DNA from: DASRJG01 sp032124015
Lineage (GTDB): Bacteria; Acidobacteriota; Polarisedimenticolia; Polarisedimenticolales; DASRJG01
Direction of reading: 5' to 3'
Length of the DNA: 29,966 bases
Assembly: GCA_032124015.1 (NCBI GenBank)
Contig: JAQBEH010000004.1
Span: 1-29,966, forward strand
Shown here in pieces: positions 15,465 to 23,608 of the stretch; the first letter of the stretch is position 1; the number at the start of each line of letters is the position of its first letter. The notes under the pieces are model-generated. The model did not search any database, was not told the origin of the DNA, and worked only from the letters and a program-made list of their open reading frames with translations. The translations under genes were made by a program, and so were the position numbers.

Positions 15465-16922
15465 TTATTGAGTGCGGTCGGCATCGATCGCCGCAACGAC
15501 TCGGTCGCGGATGACGGCGAAAAACGGGTTGCTGCGCATCCGCGCCAGATTACCGAGCGGCACGACGAGCGTGCCCGCCTCGCCGCGCGCAGCGAAAGAG
15601 CCCAATCGGTAGGCCGGCCCCTCCTCGAGCTTCGGTTCGAGGCCGTAGATCGGGTCGTCCTCGCTAAACGGAAGGGCCACGTGACCGAGCGAGAGCACAC
15701 CCCGGGGCCAGCGCAGCGGAAGCTCCGTTTTCGTGACGTCGCGCGAGCCGGCCTCCCGCGTGAACGTCGCGACCTCTTGCAAGGCGGGATCGTCATTGGC
15801 GATCAGCGTGAAACGGAACGGGAGGACCGGCGCGGCGCGAATACGATCGAGCTCGAGTACGCGCGCAGGCTCGATCAGGGCTTGGAACGCCTCGCTGCGA
15901 TTGATGTCGAACACGACGAGTTCGTTTCCGGGCGCCGGCAGGTGAAGCAAGAGTCCGCCGATGATGTCGCGGGCGACAATCGTCGCGTCGACGAGGGACT
16001 GGAATGCGAGGATGCGCGGCATCCCCGCCAGCCGCCCTGCCGACTCCCCAACTTCGAGAGCGCGGCTCAGCTCTTTGGTGAGCGCGTAAATCTGATGGGC
16101 CGCGTTGACCGGAAACGAGTTGTACTTGTAAGGATCGTACTCGGGAAAGACGTCGAGCCAGTTCGACTTCTCGAAGTACGGGATGAAGGACAGCCCGGCG
16201 AGTATTTCCGTGAGAGCCGCGGACTTCGGGATCCCGATGGCCGGAGAGATGAGGAAGAGCCTGCTCGGTCGCGGCAGCGTGCTGTCGTCGAGTCCGCGCA
16301 GGGAATGCAAGAGCGTCAGGGCCGCACCGGTCGAGTATCCGCCGGCGTAGAACGGGTGGTCCGGCCCCGCGCGGCGCGCCGCCTCCTTGGCGGCGAGTTC
16401 AACGGCCGCGTACCAGTCCTGCCAGCGCACGTTGACCAGCCCCGACGGGATCGTGCCGTGCCCGGGGAGTCGAACGACCAGCACGTAGAAACCCTGATCG
16501 CGGCACAGCTCGGCGAGCGCCCGCATCGAATACGGAGAGTCGCTCAAGCCGTGAACGAGGAGCACCGCGCCGCGGATGGTCTCCGGCACGAGCTCGTAGG
16601 AACGGTTGTAGGGCGTGTCCAAGGCGAGCTTCGCCGGTACGGACGCCGGATTGAAACGGCCGAGGGAGTAACGGTCGGCCGCCGCGGGGTTGTCGACCAC
16701 GCGGGCGCGCAGTTCCGCGAAGAGCCGATCCTCCAGCCGGCGGTACTCCTCGAACGTTTTCGGAGTGTCGGGGCGGCCGGCTCGAAACTCGGATTCCAAG
16801 ATCAACCGGTGCCAGGGGCGCAGGTCCGGCAGACGAACGCGCGCCTGAATCGCGAACACGAGGACGATCGTCAGCGGGATGATCAGCGCGATGGCCACGA
16901 CGATTGCGAGGGCTCGTTTCAT
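15465..16922 (-). CDS. Membrane-anchored alpha/beta hydrolase
   Basis: A 485-residue serine hydrolase. An N-terminal membrane helix (about 5-27) is followed by a helical linker and then an alpha/beta hydrolase core. Visible are the oxyanion-side LLVHGLSDSPYSMRALA (121-137), RLPGHGTIPSG (151-161), and the nucleophile elbow GGYSTGAAL with Ser197. A late LSLGHVALPFS gives a likely catalytic His. The lid region, with conserved Pro/Tyr/Phe, resembles a family of carboxylesterase/lysophospholipase-like proteins, but the substrate is unknown. ATG 16922 is preferred; an in-frame GTG three codons upstream is possible. It lies 38 bases before the DUF3604 gene and so may belong to the same transcript. 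The gap to the upstream phosphatase holds a palindrome. Confidence 0.87.
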   Translation of the reverse strand: MKRALAIVVAIALIIPLTIVLVFAIQARVRLPDLRPWHRLILESEFRAGRPDTPKTFEEYRRLEDRLFAELRARVVDNPAAADRYSLGRFNPASVPAKLALDTPYNRSYELVPETIRGAVLLVHGLSDSPYSMRALAELCRDQGFYVLVVRLPGHGTIPSGLVNVRWQDWYAAVELAAKEAARRAGPDHPFYAGGYSTGAALTLLHSLRGLDDSTLPRPSRLFLISPAIGIPKSAALTEILAGLSFIPYFEKSNWLDVFPEYDPYKYNSFPVNAAHQIYALTKELSRALEVGESAGRLAGMPRILAFQSLVDATIVARDIIGGLLLHLPAPGNELVVFDINRSEAFQALIEPARVLELDRIRAAPVLPFRFTLIANDDPALQEVATFTREAGSRDVTKTELPLRWPRGVLSLGHVALPFSEDDPIYGLEPKLEEGPAYRLGSFAARGEAGTLVVPLGNLARMRSNPFFAVIRDRVVAAIDADRTQ

Positions 16923-16950
16923 AGAGGACACCTACCCGAATTTGTAAGAC

Positions 16951-16971
16951 AAAGGGGACTGTCCCCTATTT
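16951..16971. repeat. GGGGA-NNN-TCCCC palindrome, copy 1
   Basis: AAAGGGGA (16951-16958), spacer CTG, then TCCCCTATTT. On the minus strand it begins at the TAG of the SpoIIE-phosphatase gene and continues into the 43-base gap before the alpha/beta hydrolase. It shares its core and stop-codon position with copies at 20304 and 25114, but its outer arms are shorter. It may act as a terminator or attenuator between the two genes. Confidence 0.7.
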
Positions 16972-19584
16972 CATTCTCACGACCACGACGGTCATGTCGT
17001 CGTGCTGCTTCGCGCCGCCTGCGAACGCATCGGCCGCGACGAAGAGCGTGTCGATCAACTGTTGCGGGTTGCAGGGGAAAGCCGCGGAGGCCGCGGCCGC
17101 GAGTTGATCCTCCCCCCACTCCTCGTCGCTCACGTTCATCGCCTCGCTGATCCCGTCGGAGTAAACGAGGAGCACGTCACCGGGATCGAGCACGACGCTG
17201 CGCTCTTCGAAGCGGCCGGCCTCGATGAGTCCCACCACCGGACCCGTGGCCGTCAACCGCTCGGCCCCCCCCGTGGCGCGGAAGAGCATCGGCGCGTTGT
17301 GGCCCGCGTTCACGTAGGAGAGCGTACGCGTCGCCGGGTCGAGCTCACCGTAGAAGAACGTCGCGTAACGGTTGTCGGGCGACGCTTCGTGGATCAGAAA
17401 ATTCAGGTTGGTCATGAGCTGCGCCAAATCCGCGGGCCCCGAAAGGCGCTGGCCGCGCAGCGATGCTTGCAGGCTCGCCATGAGGAGCGCCGCGGGGATC
17501 CCCTTCCCGGCGACATCCCCGAGGGCGAGTCCCAATCGCCCCTCGGACAGCGCCAGGAAATCGTAGTAGTCGCCGCCGACGCCTTGAGCCGGGCGGCAGA
17601 CACCGGCGCAATCCACGCCCGCGATGGACGGCAGCTTCTGCGGGAAGAGGCGCTGCTGTACGCCGCGCGCGATGTCGATCTCGCGACCGATCCACTCGCG
17701 CTTGGCGATCTCGCTGACGATCGTGGCCATGAGACGGCTGTTTTCCAGGGCGAGACCGGTTTGCGATGCGACGGAGCCCAACAGCTTGGCGTCGGAGATC
17801 GAGTAAGGCTCTTCGCTCTTTTTCGGGCCGAGCGTGATGACGCCGAGGAGGTCACTCTTTCCGTTGAGCGGGAGCACCAGCTCCGCGTCCACCTCGGCGA
17901 GACGCGCGCGATTCTCGTCGGAGATGGTCTCGCGGCGCAACGGACTTTCGGGGTCGTCGTGCCGGACGCGCAGAGGCCGCCCCGACTCGCGCAGCCTGAT
18001 GAGCGCATCGGCCGTGGCCGGGAATTCGACCGTCGGCGCCGGTTCGAATCCGCGGGAACGGCTCGGCGCCAGCTTGTCGCCCTCGTGCAGGAACACCGCG
18101 AGGCGCTCCACGTGGAGCGTCGTGCCGATGCGGTCGAGGACGGTGTCCAGAAGCGGTCCAGTTTCCGCGATCGTTCGGACCTGCTCGGACAGTTCGGTCA
18201 GCACGCGTTCGACGTCGTAGGCTTCGCGGAAGAAGCGCCGGTCGGTCCAGAGGAACGCGCGCCGGGCGAAGCGGGGCACGAAAATCGCCGCACCCATGCC
18301 CAACGCGATCGCACGGAGTTTTTGCGGCCGGTTGGCCGTTGGGTCGTTCACGAGATTCCACGCGTTCCACAACACGCCCGCCATGAAGAGCATGACGACG
18401 ATGCGGATCGCGCCGCGCGTCACGGCGTAGCGCAACCCCTGGCGGACGGCGACGCGGACGTCCATCGCGCGGTCGACGAGAATCACGTAGGCCAGAGTCA
18501 GCGGAAACACCGGCATGAAGATCAGGCACGCGACGATGACGCCGACCGGGAAATCCGCCACTCGACGGTCGAGGACCCAACCCGCGACGATTAGCGTCAG
18601 GACGGGCAGCAGGGCGACGCATCCGCCCCAGCTGACGAGCTTCAGACGCCTTCGGGCGTCCGCGCTCGAAGCAACACCCATCTTCCACCCCACGACGAGG
18701 AAGAAGAACGAAATGGCCGCCATGGCGAAAAGCTGCACGATCGGTTGGACGGCATCGAGCCCGAGCGCCAAGGGGACGACGCCGCGCAGATTCAGACTCT
18801 CGCCGAAATCGATGATGATGCCGCCGATCGCGAAGGCGGCAACCGGCCCGAGGACGATCCACTTGATCCAACCCCGGCGACGCTCCCAGTCGAGGCGCTC
18901 CGCGAAGTAAACACCGAACAGCGGGAAGAAGAACGCCCATGTGCCCCCGAACGTGGCGCGGTAGACGGCGGCGGGGATGCGCAGCAGGTCCGGCCACCGG
19001 TCGAACAACGGCTGCTGAAACGACGCGACCTGGAATCCCAGGAGCGTGACGAGGACGAGCCACGCCATCGGATCGCGTGGTCGCACGAAGGCGACCCAAA
19101 ACCCGACGAGGAAACACACCCACGGCATCACGAGACCCACGACCACGATGAGCACCCGAAACGGGAACGAACCCTCGCTCTCGGCGAACGAACGGAGCGC
19201 GACCGTGGAGGCGAACTCTTCCTCGCCGCCCCCCGGCACCTTGCGGGCGACGACGACGTGCAACGTTCCGGTTACGCCGACGGCTTCCACGCGCTGCGCG
19301 AGTTCCCATGCCGTGCGAAAGGGCTGCCCGTCGACGGCGAGGACCCGGTCACCCCGCACAATCGGCGGCACGGATCGTCGGTCGAGATCGCGCGCCACAT
19401 CCACGATGGTGCCGCTCGGCCAGTCGGTTAGGAATGGGGTCGCGACGACGGACGCGGGCCGAAAGACCCTCAGGTACAGGTCGTGGGTCATCGGCACGAT
19501 GTAGAGCACGGCCCAGACGAAAAGCAGCCCGAGCAGACCGTACAGAAGTCCCAGCGAGATTCGCCTGTCGCCGTGGTTATCCAT
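16966..19584 (-). CDS. PDZ-membrane-GAF-SpoIIE family protein phosphatase
   Basis: An 872-residue inner-membrane PP2C-type serine/threonine phosphatase. Order: membrane helix (10-31), PDZ-like domain (about 58-113, VRGDRVLAVDGQPFRTAWELAQ), seven or eight hydrophobic segments (about 143-410), GAF domain (about 470-618) and SpoIIE/RsbU-type PP2C domain (about 640-872). Metal-binding motifs are complete: GGDYYDF (Asp672), LALGDVAGKG (Asp690), VNAGHNAP, LVYSDGISEA (Asp810) and HDDMTVVVV (Asp862/863). RsbU-type enzymes dephosphorylate anti-sigma antagonist proteins; here no STAS protein, anti-sigma kinase or sigma factor is adjacent, so the target is unknown. The start at ATG 19584 lacks an obvious ribosome-binding site. 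It diverges from the DUF4336 gene with 25 bases between starts. Its stop lies in a palindrome. Confidence 0.93.
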   Translation of the reverse strand: MDNHGDRRISLGLLYGLLGLLFVWAVLYIVPMTHDLYLRVFRPASVVATPFLTDWPSGTIVDVARDLDRRSVPPIVRGDRVLAVDGQPFRTAWELAQRVEAVGVTGTLHVVVARKVPGGGEEEFASTVALRSFAESEGSFPFRVLIVVVGLVMPWVCFLVGFWVAFVRPRDPMAWLVLVTLLGFQVASFQQPLFDRWPDLLRIPAAVYRATFGGTWAFFFPLFGVYFAERLDWERRRGWIKWIVLGPVAAFAIGGIIIDFGESLNLRGVVPLALGLDAVQPIVQLFAMAAISFFFLVVGWKMGVASSADARRRLKLVSWGGCVALLPVLTLIVAGWVLDRRVADFPVGVIVACLIFMPVFPLTLAYVILVDRAMDVRVAVRQGLRYAVTRGAIRIVVMLFMAGVLWNAWNLVNDPTANRPQKLRAIALGMGAAIFVPRFARRAFLWTDRRFFREAYDVERVLTELSEQVRTIAETGPLLDTVLDRIGTTLHVERLAVFLHEGDKLAPSRSRGFEPAPTVEFPATADALIRLRESGRPLRVRHDDPESPLRRETISDENRARLAEVDAELVLPLNGKSDLLGVITLGPKKSEEPYSISDAKLLGSVASQTGLALENSRLMATIVSEIAKREWIGREIDIARGVQQRLFPQKLPSIAGVDCAGVCRPAQGVGGDYYDFLALSEGRLGLALGDVAGKGIPAALLMASLQASLRGQRLSGPADLAQLMTNLNFLIHEASPDNRYATFFYGELDPATRTLSYVNAGHNAPMLFRATGGAERLTATGPVVGLIEAGRFEERSVVLDPGDVLLVYSDGISEAMNVSDEEWGEDQLAAAASAAFPCNPQQLIDTLFVAADAFAGGAKQHDDMTVVVVRMK

Positions 19585-19609
19585 CGTTCGCGGAGGTTAC
19601 CATGCGGCC

Positions 19610-20305
19610 ATGGTCCTTTATCCACACGGCCCGATCGACTTCGTCGACGACGGACTCTTCGTCGTTGGCGGGCGCTTCAAGAGGTCGAACTTCGAGCGGA
19701 AGATGACGGTCTTCCTGCTCGCGTCGGGCGACGTGGCGGTCCATTCCGCGATCGCGATGGACGAGGCGGGGATGGCTTCGCTCCAGGCGATCGGTCGGCC
19801 GTCGTGGATCCTCGTGCCCAACGCGCTGCACGGCTCGGACGCCGGCTGGTACGCCGATCGCTACCCATCGGCGCGCGTCCTGGTTCCCGCGGCCGCGCGC
19901 GGCAAGCTATTCGAAAAACTCCGGCGCATCGACGGTTCCATCGACGAAGACTGGCCCGAGGCGATGCGGGGTGAGCTGGCGGTCGTCCCGTTGCGGGGCA
20001 CGCGGATAAGCGAGGTGGCCTTCGTGCACGCCCCCTCGCGCACGCTCGTTCTCACGGACGCCGTCTTCAACTACCGGGAGCACGACCTCCCCTGGCTCTC
20101 CCGCATGTTCATGCGCGCAAACCGCGCCTACGACCGCTTCGGCCCATCGCGCATCTTCACGTCGTTTATCGTTGCGGACCGCGACGCCTTCTCCGCTTCG
20201 ATCGACGCCCTGCTCGAGCACGAGTTCGACCGCGTGATCATGTCGCACGGCCGCATGCTCGCCACCGGCGGCAAGGCCGCGATTCGCGAGGCGTTCGGGA
20301 GATAG
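19610..20305 (+). CDS. DUF4336 protein with degenerate metallo-beta-lactamase-like fold
   Basis: A 231-residue probably cytoplasmic protein. The layout follows the DUF4336 family, which is related to metallo-beta-lactamases: an opening strand pair (FVVGGRFKRSNFERKMTVFLL), GDVAVHSAIAMDE, WILVPNALHGSDAGWYADRYP, then RTLVLTDAVFNYRE and a final DRVIMSHGRM. The usual HxHxDH motif is missing, so classic two-zinc hydrolase chemistry is doubtful, although His, Asp and a late SHG are kept. No partner suggests a function. GGAGG lies about 13 bases upstream of ATG 19610, rather far. An earlier ATG at 19602 is in a different frame that does not give this protein. The stop at 20303-20305 sits at the edge of a long palindrome. 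Confidence 0.82.
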   Translation: MVLYPHGPIDFVDDGLFVVGGRFKRSNFERKMTVFLLASGDVAVHSAIAMDEAGMASLQAIGRPSWILVPNALHGSDAGWYADRYPSARVLVPAAARGKLFEKLRRIDGSIDEDWPEAMRGELAVVPLRGTRISEVAFVHAPSRTLVLTDAVFNYREHDLPWLSRMFMRANRAYDRFGPSRIFTSFIVADRDAFSASIDALLEHEFDRVIMSHGRMLATGGKAAIREAFGR

Positions 20306-20348
20306 CGCTTCTGGGGAAAGGGGAGTGTCCCCTTTTCCCAGGAGCGCT
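20304..20348. repeat. GGGGA-NNN-TCCCC palindrome, copy 2 (long form)
   Basis: Inverted repeat with two 21-base arms around the spacer GTG. The arms match at 19 of 21 positions, and both mismatches would be G-T type. The left arm starts AGCGCTTCTGGGG and the right arm ends CCCAGGAGCGCT. It starts within the TAG of the DUF4336 gene and ends 47 bases before the next gene. It is likely a strong hairpin in RNA and probably a terminator. The inner part (GGGGAAAGGGGA, spacer, TCCCCTTTTCCC) is identical in design to copy 3. Confidence 0.8.
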
Positions 20349-20395
20349 ACCATAGGCACTCTGTTTGATCCACACGTTTCGATGAGGAGACAACC

Positions 20396-20965
20396 ATGAA
20401 GACGATGTTCAAAGCCGCCATCGCATCCGCACTGTTCGTCGCCCTGGCCGGATCGGTGCTCGCCGCCGGGGACGAGGCCGTCAAGCCGATCGTGATCAAA
20501 GACAAGGTCACGGTGACGGCCACCGTCGTGGCGATTGACAAAGCCAACAGGGCCGTGACGCTCAAGGGGCCGAAGGGCAACCTCTTGGAGCTTCTCGTGG
20601 ACGAGGACGTCACGAGATTCGACAACATGAAGGTCGGGGACGCCGTGACGGCCCAGTACTACGAGTCGGTCGCGTACGACATCAAGAAGCCGGGAACGCC
20701 CGTCGGGCTCACCACCATCACCACCGAGGCCGGCAAGTACACGGGCTCGAAGCCTGGAGGCGGGGTGACAAACACGATGGTCTCGACCGTGACCGTCATG
20801 GCGATCGACATGGCCGCTCCCTCGGTCACGATCAAGACATCAGACGGCGCGATCCAGAGCTACCCGGTTCGCAACCGGGAAAACCTGAAAGACGTCAAGG
20901 TCGGAGACGTGGTTGTGGTGACCCAAAAGGAGTCCCTCATGATCGCGGTTGAGGCGGCGAAGTAA
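20396..20965 (+). CDS. Small exported protein with two similar beta domains
   Basis: A 189-residue protein with a Sec signal (1-23, ending VLA). The mature part contains two related beta-rich units, about 38-93 and 120-187. Each has the pattern VTVTATVVAID or VSTVTVMAID, then AVTLKGPKG or SVTIKTSDG, and KVGDAVTAQY or KVGDVVVVTQKE. This suggests internal duplication of an OB- or SH3-like barrel. Predicted periplasmic; function unknown. A GAGGAG site lies just upstream of ATG 20396. A hairpin at 20994-21021 follows it. It is probably transcribed alone, since a palindrome separates it from the DUF4336 gene. Confidence 0.82.
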   Translation: MKTMFKAAIASALFVALAGSVLAAGDEAVKPIVIKDKVTVTATVVAIDKANRAVTLKGPKGNLLELLVDEDVTRFDNMKVGDAVTAQYYESVAYDIKKPGTPVGLTTITTEAGKYTGSKPGGGVTNTMVSTVTVMAIDMAAPSVTIKTSDGAIQSYPVRNRENLKDVKVGDVVVVTQKESLMIAVEAAK

Positions 20966-20993
20966 GCGTCCTCCGCGGACAACTCCATCGGGA

Positions 20994-21021
20994 ACCCGGG
21001 ACGTTCCAAACCGTCCCGGGT
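20994..21021. terminator. GC-rich hairpin between convergent genes
   Basis: Perfect 10-base arms ACCCGGGACG (20994-21003) and CGTCCCGGGT (21012-21021) with an 8-base loop. It lies between the convergent stops at 20965 and 21021. No T-tract follows on either strand, so it may terminate weakly or protect 3' ends. It is unrelated in sequence to the GGGGA palindromes. Confidence 0.65.
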
Positions 21022-22823
21022 CAACTCGTGAGAGCACGGGCCGGAGCGGCGTGAAACGCGCGAAAGCGTTCGAGGTTCTGCCGACCCATGTAACGCTGGA
21101 GAGCCTTCTGCGACGTGCGCCGCAAGTCGGCGACGATCAGCACGTCGAGGACGTGGGCGAAGTCGGGGTCGACGTTGTAACTCAGAAGGCGGCCGTCGAG
21201 CCGTAGGTATTGCTTCAGCAGGATCGGCACGCCCTTCTGATCGGACTCGATCTCCGAGATGAACGTCGAAACCTCCTCGAGGTCGTTGAGTTGCGCGGGG
21301 CCGCGCGGGGCGCCCGGCCAACGCTTCTCGCGGAACGGATTCTTAGGACGGACCCATTCCGACCAGTCGGTCATCTTCCGGTTCCGTTCGAGGAAGGCCA
21401 CGATCATCCGCTGCGAGAGCGAACGGTAGTCCGCGCTGATGCTGACAGGCCCGAAGAGCGTCGCGTAGCGCGGATGGCGGCAGACGAATTCGCCGATCCC
21501 CTTCCACAGCAACATCAGCCCTGTGTAACTCCTCTGATACTCCGTGCGAATCCACGAACGCCCCATTTCGAGAGCGGGCCCCATCGCCTCGAAGAGGTTC
21601 GGATCGAAGTTGAACAGCGACGCCGTGTACATCCCGCCGACCCCCGCGGCCGGGATGATCTCGTCGGTGGGCCCCAACCGGTAGGCGCCCACGACCTCCT
21701 GCTCCGCGCAGTTCCAGATGAACAGATGCAAGTAGGTCGCGTCGAACGAGTCGAGATCGAGCTCGCGCCCCGTCCCCTCGCCGACTTCGCGGAAGGTGAC
21801 CTCGCGGAGACGACCGATCTCCCGCAATACCTTGGGGATCGCGGCCGCACGCGCAACGTAGACTTCAAGCTCGTCGCTCACGATCAAGCATGCGTCGTCC
21901 GGAAGCGCCGCCACCTCGGCCGCCAGCTCGGCCGCTGGAACGGCGGGAACGATCGAAGCGGGAGCGGGCGGCGTGCGGCGAGGCTGAATCGCGGCCGCTG
22001 TGGAAACGCTCGGTTTCGGCACGCGCTCCGCGAGGATCTCAGTGCGGTCGCGCAGGTAGGCGATGGCCTGCGCATCGTCGGCGAACTCGTCGAGTCGCGC
22101 GGGCGGAACCGGCGTGCCGATCCGCAGTTCCATCGCTTTGCCGCGCCGCGCGAGGAATTCACGCGGCAAGAGCGCGGTGCGCAATGCGGGGTGGATCAGA
22201 CCCGTCGCCTGGAAGAAAGCGCGGTTGCGGCCGGGGAAAAACGCGGGCACGACGGCGGCCCTAGTGCGCCGCGCGAGCCCCGCGATCGTGGGGTTCCAGG
22301 CGGGATCGGCAACACGAAGCATTTTGAGGTTGAACGAGGCGACCTCACCGGCGGGAAACACCCCGAGCAATCCCCCGCTCGAAAGCCATTGAAGTGCGCT
22401 TTTAAGCGCCGTGGTGTTGGCGCGCGCCGTGCCTTTGCGCGCGAACGGGTCCACGAACAAGAAGAGCTCGCGAAGTTCCGGGATGCGGTGGAGAAGAAAG
22501 TTCGCGAAGAGTTTCACGTCGGGGCGGACCAGTTTGAGAGCCCGCGCGAGGGCGATGCCTTCGATGCCGCCGAACGGATGGTTCGCAACAACAACGACCG
22601 GTCCCGACCTTGGAATGCGTGCGAGCTCGGCGGGGCCTACGGACAACTCGACATCGAGATGGTCGAGAAGCCAAGCGAGGAAGGCCTCGCCGGCGATCCC
22701 TTCCGGGCGGGCGCTGCGGATGCGATCGAGCTCATCGAGGCCGAACGTGCGCTCGAGTACCCGGCGAACCGACGCCGCCTTGGGCCAGCCGAGCGAAAAA
22801 ACGCGTTCGTCCCCAGGGTTCAC
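21021..22823 (-). CDS. Acyltransferase-GNAT fusion, probable two-step lipid synthase
   Basis: A 600-residue two-domain protein. Residues about 55-290 are a PlsC-like acyltransferase: VVVVANHPFGGIEGIALA (His82 with Glu88 instead of the canonical HX4D spacing), LFANFLLHRIPEL and VFPAGEVAS. Residues about 310-560 are a GNAT/hemolysin-type N-acyltransferase like OlsB (VYVARAAAIPKVLREIGRLREVTF is the start of the domain; later QEVVGAYRLGPTDEI and LFGPVSISADYRSLSQRMIV). Such pairs or fusions make N-acyl, O-acyl amino-acid lipids, as in ornithine lipid (OlsA/OlsB, OlsF) and glycine lipid synthesis; the amino acid here is unknown. A Pro/Ala-rich linker (about 275-305) joins the domains. It starts with GTG at 22823, overlapping the NRDE stop by four bases. 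The membrane surface is the likely site. Confidence 0.88.
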   Translation of the reverse strand: MNPGDERVFSLGWPKAASVRRVLERTFGLDELDRIRSARPEGIAGEAFLAWLLDHLDVELSVGPAELARIPRSGPVVVVANHPFGGIEGIALARALKLVRPDVKLFANFLLHRIPELRELFLFVDPFARKGTARANTTALKSALQWLSSGGLLGVFPAGEVASFNLKMLRVADPAWNPTIAGLARRTRAAVVPAFFPGRNRAFFQATGLIHPALRTALLPREFLARRGKAMELRIGTPVPPARLDEFADDAQAIAYLRDRTEILAERVPKPSVSTAAAIQPRRTPPAPASIVPAVPAAELAAEVAALPDDACLIVSDELEVYVARAAAIPKVLREIGRLREVTFREVGEGTGRELDLDSFDATYLHLFIWNCAEQEVVGAYRLGPTDEIIPAAGVGGMYTASLFNFDPNLFEAMGPALEMGRSWIRTEYQRSYTGLMLLWKGIGEFVCRHPRYATLFGPVSISADYRSLSQRMIVAFLERNRKMTDWSEWVRPKNPFREKRWPGAPRGPAQLNDLEEVSTFISEIESDQKGVPILLKQYLRLDGRLLSYNVDPDFAHVLDVLIVADLRRTSQKALQRYMGRQNLERFRAFHAAPARALTS

Positions 22824-23608
22824 GCGATCCTATCGTCGACCGCGAAGGCCGCGAGCGGCGCGAGCTCGAGATCCAAGCAAGCGCCGGGACTTCCGGGGTC
22901 GATGTTCGCGACCCCGTGACGCGGCCACCACGCGAGCGACGCGACCTGGCCTGAACCGTCGACCCTCACCTGGGTGATGCTGCGGGTCGCGCTCGTTTCC
23001 CGGGTCATGAAGGAAGCGCTGGCTTCGTCGCCCGCCGGGGCGACGAGGTGCAAGGTCGGCAGCCCGTCCGCCTCCGGCTCGCCCGCGACACGCCACGCGT
23101 CGAAGGCACGCCTTCGCCAAACGGAAACTTCCGGCTCGTTCCAAGACGAGGAGGTCAGAAACGTCAATCCCGGGAAGACGTTTTCGCGCGTGAGCCCGAA
23201 TCCGCGCCGCCAGCGGACGATCTCGCCGCCGTCCTTGGACGCCACGAGCAGCGTGAACGACGGGTAGGCCGAAAAATCGAGGGTGCCGGGCAGGCGCGCG
23301 GGGCCGACACCGTCTTGTTCTTCGAGGATCCGCGGGATGATCGAACCGCGGCTCGGCACCGACGGATCGCCACGCAGGCCCTCGTCCGCGGGCTCGTAGC
23401 CGTTCAACACGCAGCTCACGACGCCACGTTCATTGACCCCGATCCACGTCCCCCCGGAAGCGCTGTCAAACGGCGCGAGCCACGAGGGCCGCAAGTCGTC
23501 ACCGGAAATCCGCCGCGGGGCCTGCTCGGGCGCGCGCTCGATGCGCTCGTCCCGATTCATGGTGAGGAGGAGGGAACCGGCGCCACAGCGCAGGGTGACG
23601 GTGCACAT
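22820..23608 (-). CDS. NRDE (TANGO2-like) family protein
   Basis: A 262-residue protein. Its N-terminus MCTVTL, with Cys2 exposed after Met removal, and the NRDE tetrad at 18-21 (TMNRDERIER) define the NRDE/TANGO2 family. The fold is thought to be Ntn-hydrolase-like with Cys2 as the nucleophile; the bacterial substrate is not known. Conserved features also include GGTWIGVNERGVVSCVLNGY (53-72). The start overlaps the stop of the DinB-like gene by one base (TGATG) and its own stop overlaps the GTG of the acyltransferase gene, so all three are translationally coupled. Eukaryotic TANGO2 is linked to lipid and haem handling, which may fit the lipid enzyme next door; this link is inference. Confidence 0.9.
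   Translation of the reverse strand: MCTVTLRCGAGSLLLTMNRDERIERAPEQAPRRISGDDLRPSWLAPFDSASGGTWIGVNERGVVSCVLNGYEPADEGLRGDPSVPSRGSIIPRILEEQDGVGPARLPGTLDFSAYPSFTLLVASKDGGEIVRWRRGFGLTRENVFPGLTFLTSSSWNEPEVSVWRRRAFDAWRVAGEPEADGLPTLHLVAPAGDEASASFMTRETSATRSITQVRVDGSGQVASLAWWPRHGVANIDPGSPGACLDLELAPLAAFAVDDRIA

Noticed and set aside
13288..15471. A 727-codon open frame opposite the DUF3604 and parvulin genes
   Set aside because: The minus-strand proteins have signal peptides, ribosome-binding sites and family motifs; the plus-strand product has none.
19610..20305. Active metallo-beta-lactamase hydrolase
   Set aside because: The HxHxDH metal motif is absent, so only the fold relationship through DUF4336 is claimed.
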